Shown here: piece after piece, positions 9,769-22,096 of the stretch
How positions within the stretch are numbered: position 1 is the first letter of the stretch
How the letters are laid out: every line of letters starts with the position of its first letter
From: Streptococcus gallolyticus subsp. gallolyticus DSM 16831
GTDB taxonomy: Bacteria; Bacillota; Bacilli; Lactobacillales; Streptococcaceae
DNA: 64,000 nt
Direction: 5' to 3'
Assembly: GCF_002000985.1 (NCBI RefSeq)
Contig: NZ_CP018822.1
Location: 1,320,001-1,384,000, forward strand
Made by a program: the position numbers and the translations under genes
The notes under the pieces: model-generated
Databases searched by the model: none
The model's input: only the letters and a program-made list of their open reading frames with translations
What the model was told of the DNA's origin: nothing

Positions 9769-9870
9769 TAGTTGCAATGAATTGAAGTTTAAAGACTTCA
9801 GACTCAAAACTTTGACATGGAATTCCACAAGAAGTCGCTTCCGAGGAAGTAGCAAAAAATTTTTCCAGTC

Positions 9871-9899
9871 AAAAAAGAACGCCTAACAGCGTTCCTTTT
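9871..9899 (-). terminator. Rho-independent terminator after bglP
   Basis: Minus-strand stem GAACGC/GCGTTC extended by A-T pairs and followed by TTTTTT, just downstream of the bglP stop at 9907. Confidence 0.75.
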
Positions 9900-9906
9900 A
9901 ACTTAA

Positions 9907-12016
<2,110 letters not shown>

Positions 12017-12137
12017 TAAAACTTTTTTACAGCAAAACAACATTTTCATAATTTATGAAAACGAATTCTTCGCCTTTTATTGTCACAAAGCGAATTTACA
12101 ACATTTTTCACAATGTTTTCATTTTAAAAAATTTTTA

Positions 12138-12174
12138 CAAAAAAATTTCTCCTCAAATCACTTTGAAGAGAAAT
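12138..12174 (-). terminator. Rho-independent terminator after licT
   Basis: A 13-bp stem (ATTTCTCTTCAAA with TTTGAGGAGAAAT, one G-T pair) is followed by seven T on the minus strand. It makes bglP depend on its own promoter. Confidence 0.75.
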
Positions 12175-12187
12175 CTAATGCTTTTTA

Positions 12188-13027
12188 TCAGTTATGACTG
12201 GTTTCCAAACGTTGAATGTGAATAGTGATATAAACTTGTTCATCACGACTCATTGGAAAATCATAACTACTTTCGATATAATTTTTTATTTTTTCAGAAC
12301 ATGAAAAGGCAACGGGGTAGTTTAATTTGACTTGTTCATATAAAAAACTATCATTTTTTCCTTGAACAACGCCATTAACAACACGCTGAGCAAAATACTG
12401 AATATGAGTAATAAAACGATTATAACTTACCGAATCTTCATCAACGACCTTGCCATAAAACAGACGAACAATGCCTAAAATATCCGTGACAATCTTTGAA
12501 ATCTGATAATTTTGCTCTACCATTCCCGAATCTTTTTGGGCATTGATAAAATGCAAAGCAATCGATGAAATCTCATCATCAGGCAAAATGACACCTAGCT
12601 TTTCAAAGATAATCTTTAACGCATCCCTTCCAAGCTGATATTCCTTTGGAAAAAATTTACGAATCTCCCATGATAACGGATTTTGAATGGTTATGTTTTC
12701 ACGAGTTCGTTGAAGCGTATAATGCAAGTGGTCTGCTAAAGCAATATAAAAGGCAGTATCAAAAGTGGTTCCAAGAACTTCTTGACCATGCTTGATAATG
12801 TCGAGGACGACCTCAGTTTCTGCTGGTGATAAATCAAGATAGACACGTGTCAATTCATTGGTTGTATCTTTGTCCTGCATAACAAACGTCTTTTCAACTA
12901 AAGCAGTATCGATTTCATCACCCGGCTTTTTTTGAAAACCAAGCCCTCTTCCCATGACAATGATTTCCTCTCCGTCATCCCCTTTAGCCAAAACAACATT
13001 GTTATTATAGACTTTATCAATTTTCAT
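12188..13027 (-). CDS. licT: BglG/LicT-family transcriptional antiterminator
   Basis: The 279-aa protein has an N-terminal co-antiterminator RNA-binding domain (about 1-55, MKIDKVYNNNVVLAKGDDGEE) and two PRDs with the regulatory histidines seen in ADHLHYTLQR, IALHFINAQ, FITHIQYFAQR and YITIHIQRLE. BglP phosphorylates and inactivates it when no beta-glucoside is available; HPr phosphorylation activates it. GAGGAG precedes the ATG. It has its own RAT leader, so it should control its own expression as well as bglP. Confidence 0.95.
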   Translation of the reverse strand: MKIDKVYNNNVVLAKGDDGEEIIVMGRGLGFQKKPGDEIDTALVEKTFVMQDKDTTNELTRVYLDLSPAETEVVLDIIKHGQEVLGTTFDTAFYIALADHLHYTLQRTRENITIQNPLSWEIRKFFPKEYQLGRDALKIIFEKLGVILPDDEISSIALHFINAQKDSGMVEQNYQISKIVTDILGIVRLFYGKVVDEDSVSYNRFITHIQYFAQRVVNGVVQGKNDSFLYEQVKLNYPVAFSCSEKIKNYIESSYDFPMSRDEQVYITIHIQRLETSHN

Positions 13028-13062
13028 CTTCTACTACTCCTCAAAAAAATTCGGAAAGAAAA

Positions 13063-13130
13063 GGCAAAACTAGCGTACACAAAAAGCACTGCGTTTTAAC
13101 ACAATCTCTAAATGTACACTAGGTTTTGCC
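13063..13130 (-). terminator. Leader terminator of licT
   Basis: Minus-strand arms GGCAAAAC-CTAGTGTACA and TGTGTACGCTAG-TTTTGCC form a long stem with one bulge, followed by TTTTC. The 5' arm overlaps the RAT. Confidence 0.75.
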
Positions 13131-13150
13131 TGCTTAACCAGTAACAATCC
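13122..13150 (-). promoter_or_regulatory. RAT antiterminator site in the licT leader
   Basis: The minus strand reads GGATTGTTACTGGTTAAGCA followed by GGCAAAACC, almost identical to the bglP RAT. It implies LicT autoregulation by antitermination. Confidence 0.88.
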
Positions 13151-13164
13151 TCTTACCTTCTCCC

Positions 13165-13193
13165 ATTGTACCAAAACTTTTTGCAAAATGAAA
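13165..13193 (-). promoter_or_regulatory. Candidate licT promoter
   Basis: Minus strand -35 TTTCAT (13188-13193), 17-bp spacer, -10 TACAAT (13165-13170), 15 bp before the RAT. Confidence 0.5.
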
Positions 13194-13223
13194 GGGAATT
13201 CATAAATTCTTTTATCGTTCAAA

Positions 13224-14756
13224 TTACATTAGCAATTCTCTGACTTTCCCAATTTCTGGCTCATTGACCACCAAAAAGATTGTATCGCCTGCATTTAATC
13301 GTGTATTGCCTGATACCACTTCTGATTTTTTGGCATGAATTTGAGTTGTAATAAGAACATTTTTAGGAAGTGTCAAGTCTCTGACGTATTTTCCAGCAAT
13401 TTTATCGGAAACCGTTAATTCAATCAACGTTGGTTCGATGACCTCTCTATCTTGTGGCACAGAAAGTTTAGCAAGTAAAGCTTCATAGATTGGCTCACCT
13501 TTTAACAAATCCATTGCGATATATGCAACCAAAGTCACCACGGCAATCGTCATCAATTGACGGAAATCACCAACCATTTCAGTTACTAAAAACATTGCTG
13601 TCAGTGGCGCTTTTGAAATCGCCCCAAAATAGCCCGCCATTCCTAAAACGACAAACAAGGACAAATAATGACTAGAATACAAACCGAATTGTTCAAAAAA
13701 TAGCCCAAAACCAAAGCCCAAAAGTGCTCCCAAAGTCAAAATCGGAAGAAAAATCCCACCAGGAAGTCCACTTGAGTAACTCAACATACTCCACACAAAG
13801 CGGATGATAAAGTATAGGCAAACAATCATAAGAGTCAGGTGACTTGTCGATAACGAAGTAATCAAGCCATTTCCGCCACCTAGCAATTGCGGATAGAAAT
13901 AGCCGATTGGCAAGATTAAAATAGCAGCAAAGATACCGTAAAAATGACTTGGAATGTGACACACTTTTCCAAGAAAGTCGTAGATGATAGTTGCCTTCAA
14001 AGTCGTTTTTTCATAAACATATCCCATAACGCCTAAAAAAGCACCCAGCAATAGTAAAATCCAATAGTGCTTCAATGGCAATACCGCCAAATCTCCTGGC
14101 ATATCAAGAACTGGCGTCAAACCAAAAATATTAAGCGAAATAAAATTAGCAACTAAACTGGCGACTAAAGCGGTAATCCAAACCAAACGTGAAAATTGAT
14201 GATAGATTTCTTCGATAACAAAAAGCAAACCTGCAATCGGAGCATTAAAAGCTGCCGATAAGCCTGCTGCCGCACCACTCGCAATCAAAACACGTTGCTC
14301 CATGCGTTCTGCTTTTAAAGATTTGGCAACACCTTTTCCTGCCATGGCACCTAACTGAATACTTGGTCCTTCACGCCCAAGCATAAATCCCATTGAAATC
14401 GCTAAGACACCACCGACAAATTTCTTCCAGAGAACAGACCACCAATTTGGGTGAAGCAATCCTTTCAATTCCCCTTCGACATGAGGAATCCCAGAACCTT
14501 TGATGTCAGAATCGGATTTAATCAAAAAGCCAATGGCAACAACAATGAACAAAGTCACTCCCAAAATGAGAATTAAAAGACTTGGCTGTTCGTGTGACAA
14601 CTCATAATAATTGACAACTTTGGCAGAAATGAAACCAATCAAAAGGCGAAATAAGCTAACCACAATACCTGACACGCAGCCAACCACAATCCCTCGCCAA
14701 ACAAAACTGAGAATAGAGGAAAGCGAAAATTCATATTCTCGATGATAACTATCCAT
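13224..14756 (-). CDS. CLC-family chloride channel / H+-Cl- exchanger with C-terminal RCK_C-type domain
   Basis: The 510-aa protein has the CLC selectivity motifs GSGIPHVEG (about residue 92), GREGPSIQLG (about residue 125, with the gating glutamate) and GIFLPILTLGA (about residue 340), in a body of many hydrophobic helices. The last 80 residues form a soluble TrkA-C-like domain. Presence of the gating glutamate points to proton-coupled chloride exchange, useful in acid stress or charge balance. It is monocistronic between licT and potD. Confidence 0.93.
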   Translation of the reverse strand: MDSYHREYEFSLSSILSFVWRGIVVGCVSGIVVSLFRLLIGFISAKVVNYYELSHEQPSLLILILGVTLFIVVAIGFLIKSDSDIKGSGIPHVEGELKGLLHPNWWSVLWKKFVGGVLAISMGFMLGREGPSIQLGAMAGKGVAKSLKAERMEQRVLIASGAAAGLSAAFNAPIAGLLFVIEEIYHQFSRLVWITALVASLVANFISLNIFGLTPVLDMPGDLAVLPLKHYWILLLLGAFLGVMGYVYEKTTLKATIIYDFLGKVCHIPSHFYGIFAAILILPIGYFYPQLLGGGNGLITSLSTSHLTLMIVCLYFIIRFVWSMLSYSSGLPGGIFLPILTLGALLGFGFGLFFEQFGLYSSHYLSLFVVLGMAGYFGAISKAPLTAMFLVTEMVGDFRQLMTIAVVTLVAYIAMDLLKGEPIYEALLAKLSVPQDREVIEPTLIELTVSDKIAGKYVRDLTLPKNVLITTQIHAKKSEVVSGNTRLNAGDTIFLVVNEPEIGKVRELLM

Positions 14757-14869
14757 ATAAAACTCCTTAATTTCTCAAATGCAACAAACTTTTTACGATG
14801 TTTGCGATTTTCCTGAAATATTAGTCACTATTATTTTATCAAAACTAAGATAACTTTTCGAGATGCAAA

Positions 14870-14901
14870 TCAAAAGAAGCTGAGCACTTCGTCTCAACTT
14901 C
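14870..14901 (-). terminator. Rho-independent terminator after potD
   Basis: A 9-bp stem (GAAGTTGAG with CTCAGCTTC, one G-T pair) is followed by TTTTGATTT on the minus strand, just downstream of the potD stop. Confidence 0.7.
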
Positions 14902-14910
14902 CTAAAATCA

Positions 14911-15984
14911 TTATTTACGATACATTTTAAATTGTAGATAGAGGTCATTATAAATCCCTAGCCATTTTTGTCCGAGATTATCATAAACTTCAAGGTTTTC
15001 AATGGTTTCTTCAGAAGGGTAAAAGGCTTGGTCATTTTTAACGTCATCTGGTAACAATTCTTTGGCAGCGTCATTTGGTGTCGAATAACCAATGTATTCC
15101 GCATTTTGCGCAGCATTTTCAGGTCTCAACATAAAATTGATAAAAGCGTAAGCTTCGTCGATATGTTTGGCTGTTTTTGGAATAACCAAATTATCAAACC
15201 AAAGATTTGACCCCTCACTAGGCACGACATAATGCAGGTGTTCGTTAGAATCAAGCATTTCACTAGCTTCACCAGAGAAAGTCACTCCAATGGCAGCATC
15301 ACCATTAATCATGTACCCTTTCATTTCATCGCCGACAATAGCTTTGATATTTGGAGTTAAATCGTCTAACTTCTGAGAAGCCGCATTTAACTCTGACAAT
15401 GACTTGGTATTAAGACTATATCCTAACGTTCCAAGTCCAATCCCCATAACTTCACGCGCTCCGTCAACAAGCATGATGTCGTTGGCGTATTCCGAATTCC
15501 AGAGGTCTGACCAATGCTCTGGCGCGTTTTCTACCATGGTGTCATTATACACAATGCCCAATGTTCCCCAGAAATATGGGATAGAATAATCGTTGTTTTC
15601 ATCAAAGCTTAGCCCAAGAAATTCGTCACCGATATTTTCCAAGCCTGTGATTTTTGACTTATCTAACTTGATAAGAAGATTTTCTTTTCTCATCTTATCA
15701 ATCATATAATCTGACGGCACAGCGATATCATAAGTCGTTCCACCTTGTTTTATCTTGGTGTACATCGATTCGTTGGAATCAAACGTTTCGTACTGAACTT
15801 CAATTCCTGTCTCATCCGTAAATTTTGTAATCAAATCAGGGTCAATATAATCTCCCCAATTGTAAATAACCAGTTTATCCGATTGACTTGTTGAACTTGT
15901 CGTCTTTTGCATGTAAACAGAAACGCCAAACAAAACAAGTGTGACCGCAATCACGCCCAATACAAAAGAATATAATCTACGCAT
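14911..15984 (-). CDS. potD: Spermidine/putrescine ABC transporter substrate-binding protein
   Basis: The 357-aa periplasmic-binding-type protein has an N-terminal membrane helix (about residues 5-22) then the PotD signature KLVIYNWGDYIDPDLI, and PYFWGTLGIVYN further on. It delivers polyamines to PotBC. The ATG at 15984 follows GGGGG at 6 nt and overlaps the potC stop by 8 bp. The helix has no lipobox cysteine, so it is held by an uncleaved or signal-peptide helix. It is last in murB-potABCD. Confidence 0.95.
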   Translation of the reverse strand: MRRLYSFVLGVIAVTLVLFGVSVYMQKTTSSTSQSDKLVIYNWGDYIDPDLITKFTDETGIEVQYETFDSNESMYTKIKQGGTTYDIAVPSDYMIDKMRKENLLIKLDKSKITGLENIGDEFLGLSFDENNDYSIPYFWGTLGIVYNDTMVENAPEHWSDLWNSEYANDIMLVDGAREVMGIGLGTLGYSLNTKSLSELNAASQKLDDLTPNIKAIVGDEMKGYMINGDAAIGVTFSGEASEMLDSNEHLHYVVPSEGSNLWFDNLVIPKTAKHIDEAYAFINFMLRPENAAQNAEYIGYSTPNDAAKELLPDDVKNDQAFYPSEETIENLEVYDNLGQKWLGIYNDLYLQFKMYRK

Positions 15985-16765
15985 CACGATCCCCCTTATC
16001 TTGCGAAATAAAGTAATAACCAATTACAAGCAAAATACTAAAAAGAAAGACAATCGTTGAAAGAGCGTTAATTTCTAGAGAAATACCACGGCGTGCTCGT
16101 GAATAGATTTCGACAGATAGGGTTGAAAAACCATTACCTGTTACAAAAAAGGTTACTGCAAAATCATCCAATGAATAGGTAAACGCCATGAAGAAACCTG
16201 AAATAATTCCTGGCGTCAAATATGGCAACATGACTTCTTTTAACATTTGCCAAGGCGTTGCTCCTAAATCATAAGCAGCGTTAATCATGTCGTCATTCAT
16301 TTCTTTCAAACGTGGCAAAACCATTAACACCACAATTGGAATAGAAAAAGCAATGTGACTAAGCAAAACTGTCATAAAACCAAGATTGAAATGAAATAGC
16401 TCTGCTAAACGGGTAAAGAGAATCAGGAAACTTGCCCCAATCATCACATCAGGTGCCACCATAAGAATATTATTCATTGAAAGAATGGCGTGCTGATGTT
16501 TTCGGCGTGCTTGGTAGATGAAAATCGCACCAAATGTCCCAATAGCTGTTGCTAAAATGGAACTCAAAAACGCCAAAAAGAAAGTTTGAATGAGAATCAA
16601 CATCAAACGACTATCCGCAAACATTTCCGAATAATGCTCTAAGGTAAAACCAGTAAAGCCATTCATATCCCCGCCTTGATTAAAAGAATAAAAAATCAGA
16701 TAACCAATTGGAATATAGAGGATGATAAAGACCAGTGTCAAATAAAGATTGGCAAATTTTTTCAT
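15977..16765 (-). CDS. potC: Spermidine/putrescine ABC transporter permease PotC
   Basis: This 262-aa permease has about six helices and the EAA-type loop AAYDLGATPWQMLKEV that contacts PotA. It begins with MKKFANLYL and overlaps the potB stop by 4 bp, showing translational coupling. It forms the channel with PotB. Confidence 0.95.
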   Translation of the reverse strand: MKKFANLYLTLVFIILYIPIGYLIFYSFNQGGDMNGFTGFTLEHYSEMFADSRLMLILIQTFFLAFLSSILATAIGTFGAIFIYQARRKHQHAILSMNNILMVAPDVMIGASFLILFTRLAELFHFNLGFMTVLLSHIAFSIPIVVLMVLPRLKEMNDDMINAAYDLGATPWQMLKEVMLPYLTPGIISGFFMAFTYSLDDFAVTFFVTGNGFSTLSVEIYSRARRGISLEINALSTIVFLFSILLVIGYYFISQDKGDRDA

Positions 16766-17556
16766 TTTCTTCTCTCCTTAGTCACCCACATCGTAGCCAA
16801 CATTGCCATGATTAAAATCACACCAATGGTGGAGCCCATACCCCAATTCTGTGTTGTCAAGAAATGTTGCTCAATGGCTGTACCAAGAGTAATCACACGA
16901 TTACCACCAATCAAGCGTGTCAGCATGAACAAGCTCAAACTTGGGATAAATACTGACTGAACACCACTTCTCACGCCGTTAAGCGATAAAGGAAAGACAA
17001 CTTTGACAAAGGTCTGTAATTCATTTGCCCCCAAATCTCGACTAGCATTGATAAGATTGCTATCAATGTCATCAAGCGCATTGAAAATCGGCAAAATCAT
17101 AAACGGAATTTCAATATATGAGGCAACAAAAATAAAGGAAAAATCTGTGAACAGAATTTGCTTAGGTCCAATACCAACAAAGCTCAAAAACGCATTGACA
17201 CCACCTTGTTGCCCGAAAATTCCCATAAAAGCATAAGCTTTCAGCAAAAGGTTAATCCATGTCGGCAATACAACCAACATCAACAAGAGTTGCTTATGTT
17301 TCAAACGTGTCAAAAAATAAGCTGTTGGGTAAGAGATAAGCAAGGTCACCAATGTGATAATGGCAGCATATAAAATCGAATTGAAGCTCATGCGAATGTA
17401 AGTCCATGAACTAAAAAAGGTTTTATAATTATCAAGGGTAAAATGACCTTGAATGTCGAAAAAGGACTGCCAAAGAATCATAATCACAGGGGCAATGACA
17501 AAAAGAAGCAACCATAGCACATAAGGAATTGAGAAGAAACTAGAGTTTTTCTTCAT
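16762..17556 (-). CDS. potB: Spermidine/putrescine ABC transporter permease PotB
   Basis: A 264-aa permease with about six helices and the EAA-type loop [18 protein letters not shown] start it at the ATG of [10 protein letters not shown] (17556), which follows AGGAGGAG; an upstream extension of seven codons lacks its own site. It overlaps potA by 17 bp. Confidence 0.94.
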   Translation of the reverse strand: MKKNSSFFSIPYVLWLLLFVIAPVIMILWQSFFDIQGHFTLDNYKTFFSSWTYIRMSFNSILYAAIITLVTLLISYPTAYFLTRLKHKQLLLMLVVLPTWINLLLKAYAFMGIFGQQGGVNAFLSFVGIGPKQILFTDFSFIFVASYIEIPFMILPIFNALDDIDSNLINASRDLGANELQTFVKVVFPLSLNGVRSGVQSVFIPSLSLFMLTRLIGGNRVITLGTAIEQHFLTTQNWGMGSTIGVILIMAMLATMWVTKERRK

Positions 17557-18694
17557 TTCGCTCCTCCTCAATCGCATGAATCAAGCCATCTTCATGTTCT
17601 TCCATTTCGACATATTCTTCCAGACGGGCATCAAATTCTTCTTCTGTCTCATTAAGGCGCATGATATGGATATCTTCAGGCGTAAAATCAAGCCCAATAA
17701 CTTCGCCCTCAATCGCCTTACGAGTTGAATGAATCATCCATTCGTTTCCTAATTCGTCATGAGCGATAATCTCATAGTGAACACCACGGAAAAGCTGTGT
17801 ATCAACTTTAACACGTAATTTTCCTTCTTCTGGCAAAGTGATTTGCAAATCTTCTGGACGAATAACCACTTCAACAGCTTCATTTGGACGCATTCCACCA
17901 TCAACGGCTTCAAAACGTTTGCCGTTGAACTCGACCAAATAATCTTCAATCATTGTTCCTGGTAAAATATTTGATTCCCCAATGAAAGTCGCCACAAAGT
18001 GGTTAATTGGTTCATCGTAAATATCAACAGGTGTCCCAGATTGCACGATTTCACCGTCATTCATGACAAAAATCCAATCTGACATAGCCAAGGCTTCTTC
18101 TTGGTCATGAGTGACAAAAACAAAGGTAATGCCTAAACGTTGTTGCAGCTCGCGCAGCTCATATTGCATTTCTGTCCGCAACTTCAAATCTAAGGCTGAT
18201 AAAGGTTCGTCAAGTAAAACGACACGCGGTTCATTGATAATCGCACGCGCAATCGCCACACGTTGGCGTTGACCACCAGACAATTTCTGAATCGGACGTT
18301 TTTCAAAACCAGCCAAACGCACCATTTTAAGAGCTTCTTCCACACGACGTTCGATTTCTTTTTTATCAACTTTTTTTAATTTAAGAGGAAAAGCGACATT
18401 TTCAAAAACATTCATATGTGGGAAAAGCGCATAATTTTGGAAAACGGTATGGACATCACGTTTATTAATGGGAATATCATTGATACGTTGACCGTCGAGA
18501 TAAACATCTCCTGTCGTCGCATCTAAAAGCCCAGCAATGATATTCAAAATCGTTGATTTTCCTGACCCTGAAGCACCAAGTAGGGTATAAAACTTTCCTT
18601 CTTCAAGTTCAAAATTAATGTCCTTTAAAACAACAGTACCGTTATCTTCAAATACTTTTGATACGTTTTTAAACGCAATAATTGGATTAGTCAA
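17540..18694 (-). CDS. potA: Spermidine/putrescine ABC transporter ATP-binding protein
   Basis: The 384-aa ATPase has Walker [10 protein letters not shown] at residues 40-48, signature LSGGQRQR near 140, Walker [13 protein letters not shown] near 165 and a C-terminal TOBE domain for regulation or substrate coupling. It energises PotBCD polyamine uptake. It lies 27 bp after murB, a linkage conserved in streptococci. Confidence 0.96.
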   Translation of the reverse strand: MTNPIIAFKNVSKVFEDNGTVVLKDINFELEEGKFYTLLGASGSGKSTILNIIAGLLDATTGDVYLDGQRINDIPINKRDVHTVFQNYALFPHMNVFENVAFPLKLKKVDKKEIERRVEEALKMVRLAGFEKRPIQKLSGGQRQRVAIARAIINEPRVVLLDEPLSALDLKLRTEMQYELRELQQRLGITFVFVTHDQEEALAMSDWIFVMNDGEIVQSGTPVDIYDEPINHFVATFIGESNILPGTMIEDYLVEFNGKRFEAVDGGMRPNEAVEVVIRPEDLQITLPEEGKLRVKVDTQLFRGVHYEIIAHDELGNEWMIHSTRKAIEGEVIGLDFTPEDIHIMRLNETEEEFDARLEEYVEMEEHEDGLIHAIEEERNEEKL

Positions 18695-18721
18695 TTCTCA
18701 TAAAACCTCCTTGGAGCTTCT

Positions 18722-19624
18722 TTAACGTTTCTTTTCGCCGATAATTCGGACTTCACGCTCTAAACGAACGCCAGAATTTTGTTCAACTGTGTCAATGACA
18801 TGAGCAATCAAGTCCTCATAGTCTTGTGCATTACCATCAGCCACATTTACCATAAAGCCAGCATGTTTTTTACTAACTTCAACACCACCAATACGGTGAC
18901 CTTTTAAATTTGCTTCGCTAATTAATTGTCCAGCAAAATGTCCAACGGGACGTTTGAAAACAGAACCACATGACGGGTATTCTAGAGGCTGTTTTAACTC
19001 ACGTAAATGAGTTAAACGTGCCATTTCTTGTTCGATTAAAACGTAATCACCTGGTTTTAAGGCGAATTTTGCTGAAATGACCACATCACCACTATCTTGA
19101 ACAGCTGAATGACGATAGCCAAACTTCATATCACGAGCTTCAATTGTCTTGATTTCACCTTCTTTGGTAATCACTTGCGCTGATACCAAGATATGTGAAA
19201 TTTCACCGCCATAAGCGCCAGCGTTCATAAACACAGCGCCACCAACGCTACCAGGGATACCACAAGCAAATTCAAAGCCTGTCAAGCTATGGAATTTAGC
19301 AATGCGCGTCGTTTCAATTAAATTAGCTCCTGCTTCTGCTTCAATCACATAACCATTGACCGTAACAGTGTTAAGTTTATCAAACATAATAACAAAGCCA
19401 CGAATACCACCATCACGCACGATGATGTTACTAGCATTTCCTAGCACCATCCATGGAATATTATTTTTATTAGCAAATGTAACAATTCGTGCTAACTCGT
19501 AACGATTTCGCGGAAAAGCTAAATAATCCGCTGGACCACCGACTTTCGTATAGGTGTATTTTTTTAGCGGTTCGTCAACACGAATATCGATTCCTTTTAA
19601 TTCTTCATTTAAAAATTCTAACAT
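18722..19624 (-). CDS. murB: UDP-N-acetylenolpyruvoylglucosamine reductase
   Basis: The 300-aa FAD enzyme makes UDP-MurNAc for peptidoglycan. It shows the FAD-binding [14 protein letters not shown] and [12 protein letters not shown], the catalytic region [18 protein letters not shown], and the serine-proton-donor motif [10 protein letters not shown], typical of type I MurB. The ATG at 19624 follows GGAAG; the open frame reaches a TTG at 19633 that overlaps that site. It heads murB-potABCD; a terminator upstream separates it from folK. Confidence 0.95.
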   Translation of the reverse strand: MLEFLNEELKGIDIRVDEPLKKYTYTKVGGPADYLAFPRNRYELARIVTFANKNNIPWMVLGNASNIIVRDGGIRGFVIMFDKLNTVTVNGYVIEAEAGANLIETTRIAKFHSLTGFEFACGIPGSVGGAVFMNAGAYGGEISHILVSAQVITKEGEIKTIEARDMKFGYRHSAVQDSGDVVISAKFALKPGDYVLIEQEMARLTHLRELKQPLEYPSCGSVFKRPVGHFAGQLISEANLKGHRIGGVEVSKKHAGFMVNVADGNAQDYEDLIAHVIDTVEQNSGVRLEREVRIIGEKKR

Positions 19625-19694
19625 TTCTTCCAACTCTACAATTCTTTAATAAAATAGTGGGCGCATGTTGTTAAAATCACTTGAACTCACTACT

Positions 19695-19716
19695 AAAAAA
19701 TCGGCATAAAGCCGAC
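19695..19716 (-). terminator. Rho-independent terminator after the folate operon
   Basis: Minus-strand hairpin GTCGGC-tttat-GCCGAT with TTTTTT, between folK and murB. Confidence 0.7.
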
Positions 19717-19752
19717 CTTAATTATATCAAAAAAATCAGCTTTTGACGATAG

Positions 19753-20232
19753 TTAAACCAGAAGTTTTCGGACCTCTTGGACATTTAAATGCGCCAGATA
19801 AGATGAAATTGATTGTCCATTAAGTTGAAGTTGCGGAGCGATTTCCTCTAACGGTACCAAAACAAAAGCTCGTTCTGTCATGTAAGGGTGCGGAACGCTC
19901 AAATTTTCAGTAGCAATCGTCTCATTACCATACAACAGAATGTCGATATCAATGGTACGAGGTCCCCAATGCTCATGCCTAACACGCTTCAGCTCTTTTT
20001 CGATGTTTTGACAAGCAAGTAATAATTCTTGCGGCGTCAAATCTGTCTCGAGCTCACAACAACTATTCAAAAAATCATCTTGGTCGGTCTTTCCCCATGC
20101 TGCTGTCTCATAAAATGAAGAGACCGACGTCACAGAAGTCTGTGCTAATTGTTCTAAGCGTTCAAGCGCAGCCAGTAAATAAGCTTTTTTATCGCCGATA
20201 TTGCTTCCTAAGCTCAAATAAACCTTTGTCAT
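19753..20232 (-). CDS. folK: 2-amino-4-hydroxy-6-hydroxymethyldihydropteridine diphosphokinase
   Basis: The 159-aa HPPK transfers pyrophosphate from ATP to the pterin alcohol before condensation with pABA. It has VYLSLGSNIGDK at the start, SSFYETAAWG for pterin binding and the signature RHEHWGPRTIDIDILLYG with metal-site aspartates. The start overlaps the folB stop by 4 bp. Last gene of the folate operon. Confidence 0.96.
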   Translation of the reverse strand: MTKVYLSLGSNIGDKKAYLLAALERLEQLAQTSVTSVSSFYETAAWGKTDQDDFLNSCCELETDLTPQELLLACQNIEKELKRVRHEHWGPRTIDIDILLYGNETIATENLSVPHPYMTERAFVLVPLEEIAPQLQLNGQSISSYLAHLNVQEVRKLLV

Positions 20233-20591
20233 GCGCGCTCCCGTTCTAACTCAATACCAACCGCATCATAATGCCCATTGATTGGCGGATTTTCTTTAAA
20301 AATCTTAATGTTAATGGCTTGAACTGGAGGAAATTGTTCAAAAATAGCTTGACAAATTGCTCCTGCCAAACGTTCAATTAAAGCGTAGCGTTCTTCTTCA
20401 ACTTGTCTTTTTATCGTTTCAAAAACCAGTCCATAATGAACAGTATCTTCTAGCACATCAGACTGTGATGCTTTTTGTAAATCGACAGACAAGGTGCAAT
20501 CAACGACAAAAATCTGACCAAGCGTTTGTTCTTCAGCTAACGCTCCATGGTAGCCATAAAAACGGCAATCTTTTAAATGTATTTTATCCAT
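20229..20591 (-). CDS. folB: Dihydroneopterin aldolase
   Basis: The 120-aa enzyme cleaves dihydroneopterin to the hydroxymethyl pterin. It has the conserved DKIHLKDCRFYGYHGALAEE with substrate-site glutamate and tyrosine, and KENPPINGHYDAVGIE at the C-terminus. The ATG at 20591 fits family length; no clear ribosome site is visible and the frame is open to a TTG four codons upstream, so the start is less certain. Tightly coupled to folK. Confidence 0.93.
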   Translation of the reverse strand: MDKIHLKDCRFYGYHGALAEEQTLGQIFVVDCTLSVDLQKASQSDVLEDTVHYGLVFETIKRQVEEERYALIERLAGAICQAIFEQFPPVQAINIKIFKENPPINGHYDAVGIELERERA

Positions 20592-20657
20592 ATTAGTAAT
20601 CAATCAGAAAAGAAGAATCCCTACCCAGTGGCAAAGATAACTTCTCTCCTACCCCTT

Positions 20658-21458
20658 TCAACTCAGTTGACTAATCACTTTAACAATGTCACGATTAACG
20701 TCAACGTTATGTACACGAACAATTTGGCAACCTTTTGCGACAGCCCAAGCTGATAAAGCAGCTGTTCCCATATCACGGTCGGCAGCTAACGTTCCCCCAC
20801 CAAGCAAATAATCAACCGTACGTTTACGTGAAATTCCAAAAAGAACTGGATAACCGAGCTTACAAACCGCATCTAATCCTTTTAGCAATTCGATATTTTG
20901 TGCCTCGTTTTTAGCAAAACCAAACCCTGGGTCAATCCAAATATTTTCAAGCGCAACACCTGCGTCCAAAGCAGCTTGGGCACGTTCTGTTAAAAAATCA
21001 CAAACTTCTTTAGTGATATTATCGTATTTTTCTTCCTCTTGATTATGCATCAAAATGATAGGAACATTTTTCTCAGCTGCCAGCGCCAGCATTTTTCCAT
21101 CATAAAGACCAGCCCAAACGTCATTTAAAATATCAGCACCTGCTTCCAAGGCAGCCCGTGCTGTTTCAGTTTTATATGTGTCAATACTCACCAAAACATC
21201 AAAACGTTCTTTGAGCGCTCTGATAACAGGAACAACACGATTAATTTCTTCTTCTGCTTCAACGAAAGTATAGCCTGGGCGAGTTGATTCACCACCAACA
21301 TCAATAATCTTAGCTCCTGCTGCAATCATTTTTTCAGCCTGAGCAAGGGCATTTTCAATAGAAGTGTAAGAACCGCCATCAGAAAAAGAATCTGGGGTCA
21401 CATTAAGTATCCCCATGATACAAGCTGTTCCGTCAATCTCGTGTTTTCCAATTTTCAT
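20658..21458 (-). CDS. folP: Dihydropteroate synthase
   Basis: The 266-aa TIM-barrel enzyme joins pABA to the pterin pyrophosphate and is the sulfonamide target. It carries GILNVTPDSFSDGGSY near residue 15 and DVGGESTRPG near 50, plus WIDPGFGFAK and GISRKRT. Two ATG codons are adjacent; the second (21458) is better spaced from GGGGAG. It lies between folE and folB in the operon. Confidence 0.96.
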   Translation of the reverse strand: MKIGKHEIDGTACIMGILNVTPDSFSDGGSYTSIENALAQAEKMIAAGAKIIDVGGESTRPGYTFVEAEEEINRVVPVIRALKERFDVLVSIDTYKTETARAALEAGADILNDVWAGLYDGKMLALAAEKNVPIILMHNQEEEKYDNITKEVCDFLTERAQAALDAGVALENIWIDPGFGFAKNEAQNIELLKGLDAVCKLGYPVLFGISRKRTVDYLLGGGTLAADRDMGTAALSAWAVAKGCQIVRVHNVDVNRDIVKVISQLS

Positions 21459-21495
21459 CATGTCTCCCCTTATATGCTAACGTGTCAGTAAGGTC

Positions 21496-22059
21496 TTATT
21501 TTCCTAAAATCAGTGATAAAATTTCATTTCGTTCTTCACGATTTTCTTTGAAAATACCTTTTGCAACAGTTGTTATGGTTTTGCTACCAGGTTTCTTGAT
21601 ACCACGCATTGTCATACACATATGCTCTGCTTCAAGCATGACAAAAACGCCCTTAGGATGCAAAGCTTCTTCAAGTGCAGTAGCAACTTGGTCAGTCAAA
21701 CGTTCTTGTAATTGCGGACGTTTACTAGCCACTTCAACGGCACGCGCTAACTTACTCAAACCAGTCACACGACCGTCACTTGGCAAATAAGCAACATGAG
21801 CTTTCCCATAAAAGGGAACCAAATGATGTTCACACATTGAATAAAATGGGATATCTTTAACTAAAACTACTTCATCATGATTTTCTGTAAAAACAGCTGT
21901 AAATTGATCTTTTGGGTCTTCATTTAAGCCTGAAAACATCTCTTGGTACATTTTAGCAACACGTTTTGGGGTATCCAATAACCCTTCACGCTCAGGATTT
22001 TCTCCCAAGGCTTCTAAAAGTTGGTAAACTGCTGCTTCGAGTTTTTCTTGATTTGCCAT
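21496..22059 (-). CDS. folE: GTP cyclohydrolase I
   Basis: The 187-aa enzyme performs the first step of folate synthesis. Zinc ligands are visible in [11 protein letters not shown] and [11 protein letters not shown]. The ATG of MANQEKLEA at 22059 follows GGAAGAG; the frame extends four codons to a TTG that overlaps the ribosome site. It follows folC by 37 bp. Confidence 0.96.
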   Translation of the reverse strand: MANQEKLEAAVYQLLEALGENPEREGLLDTPKRVAKMYQEMFSGLNEDPKDQFTAVFTENHDEVVLVKDIPFYSMCEHHLVPFYGKAHVAYLPSDGRVTGLSKLARAVEVASKRPQLQERLTDQVATALEEALHPKGVFVMLEAEHMCMTMRGIKKPGSKTITTVAKGIFKENREERNEILSLILGK

Positions 22060-22096
22060 TATCTCTTCCAATCTTTTTTATTTTTTCTATTATAGC

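Noticed and set aside
9593..9886. 97-aa plus-strand frame over the 3' end of the araC-type gene
   Set aside because: It overlaps a clear AraC HTH domain and a palindromic terminator; the composition is not protein-like.
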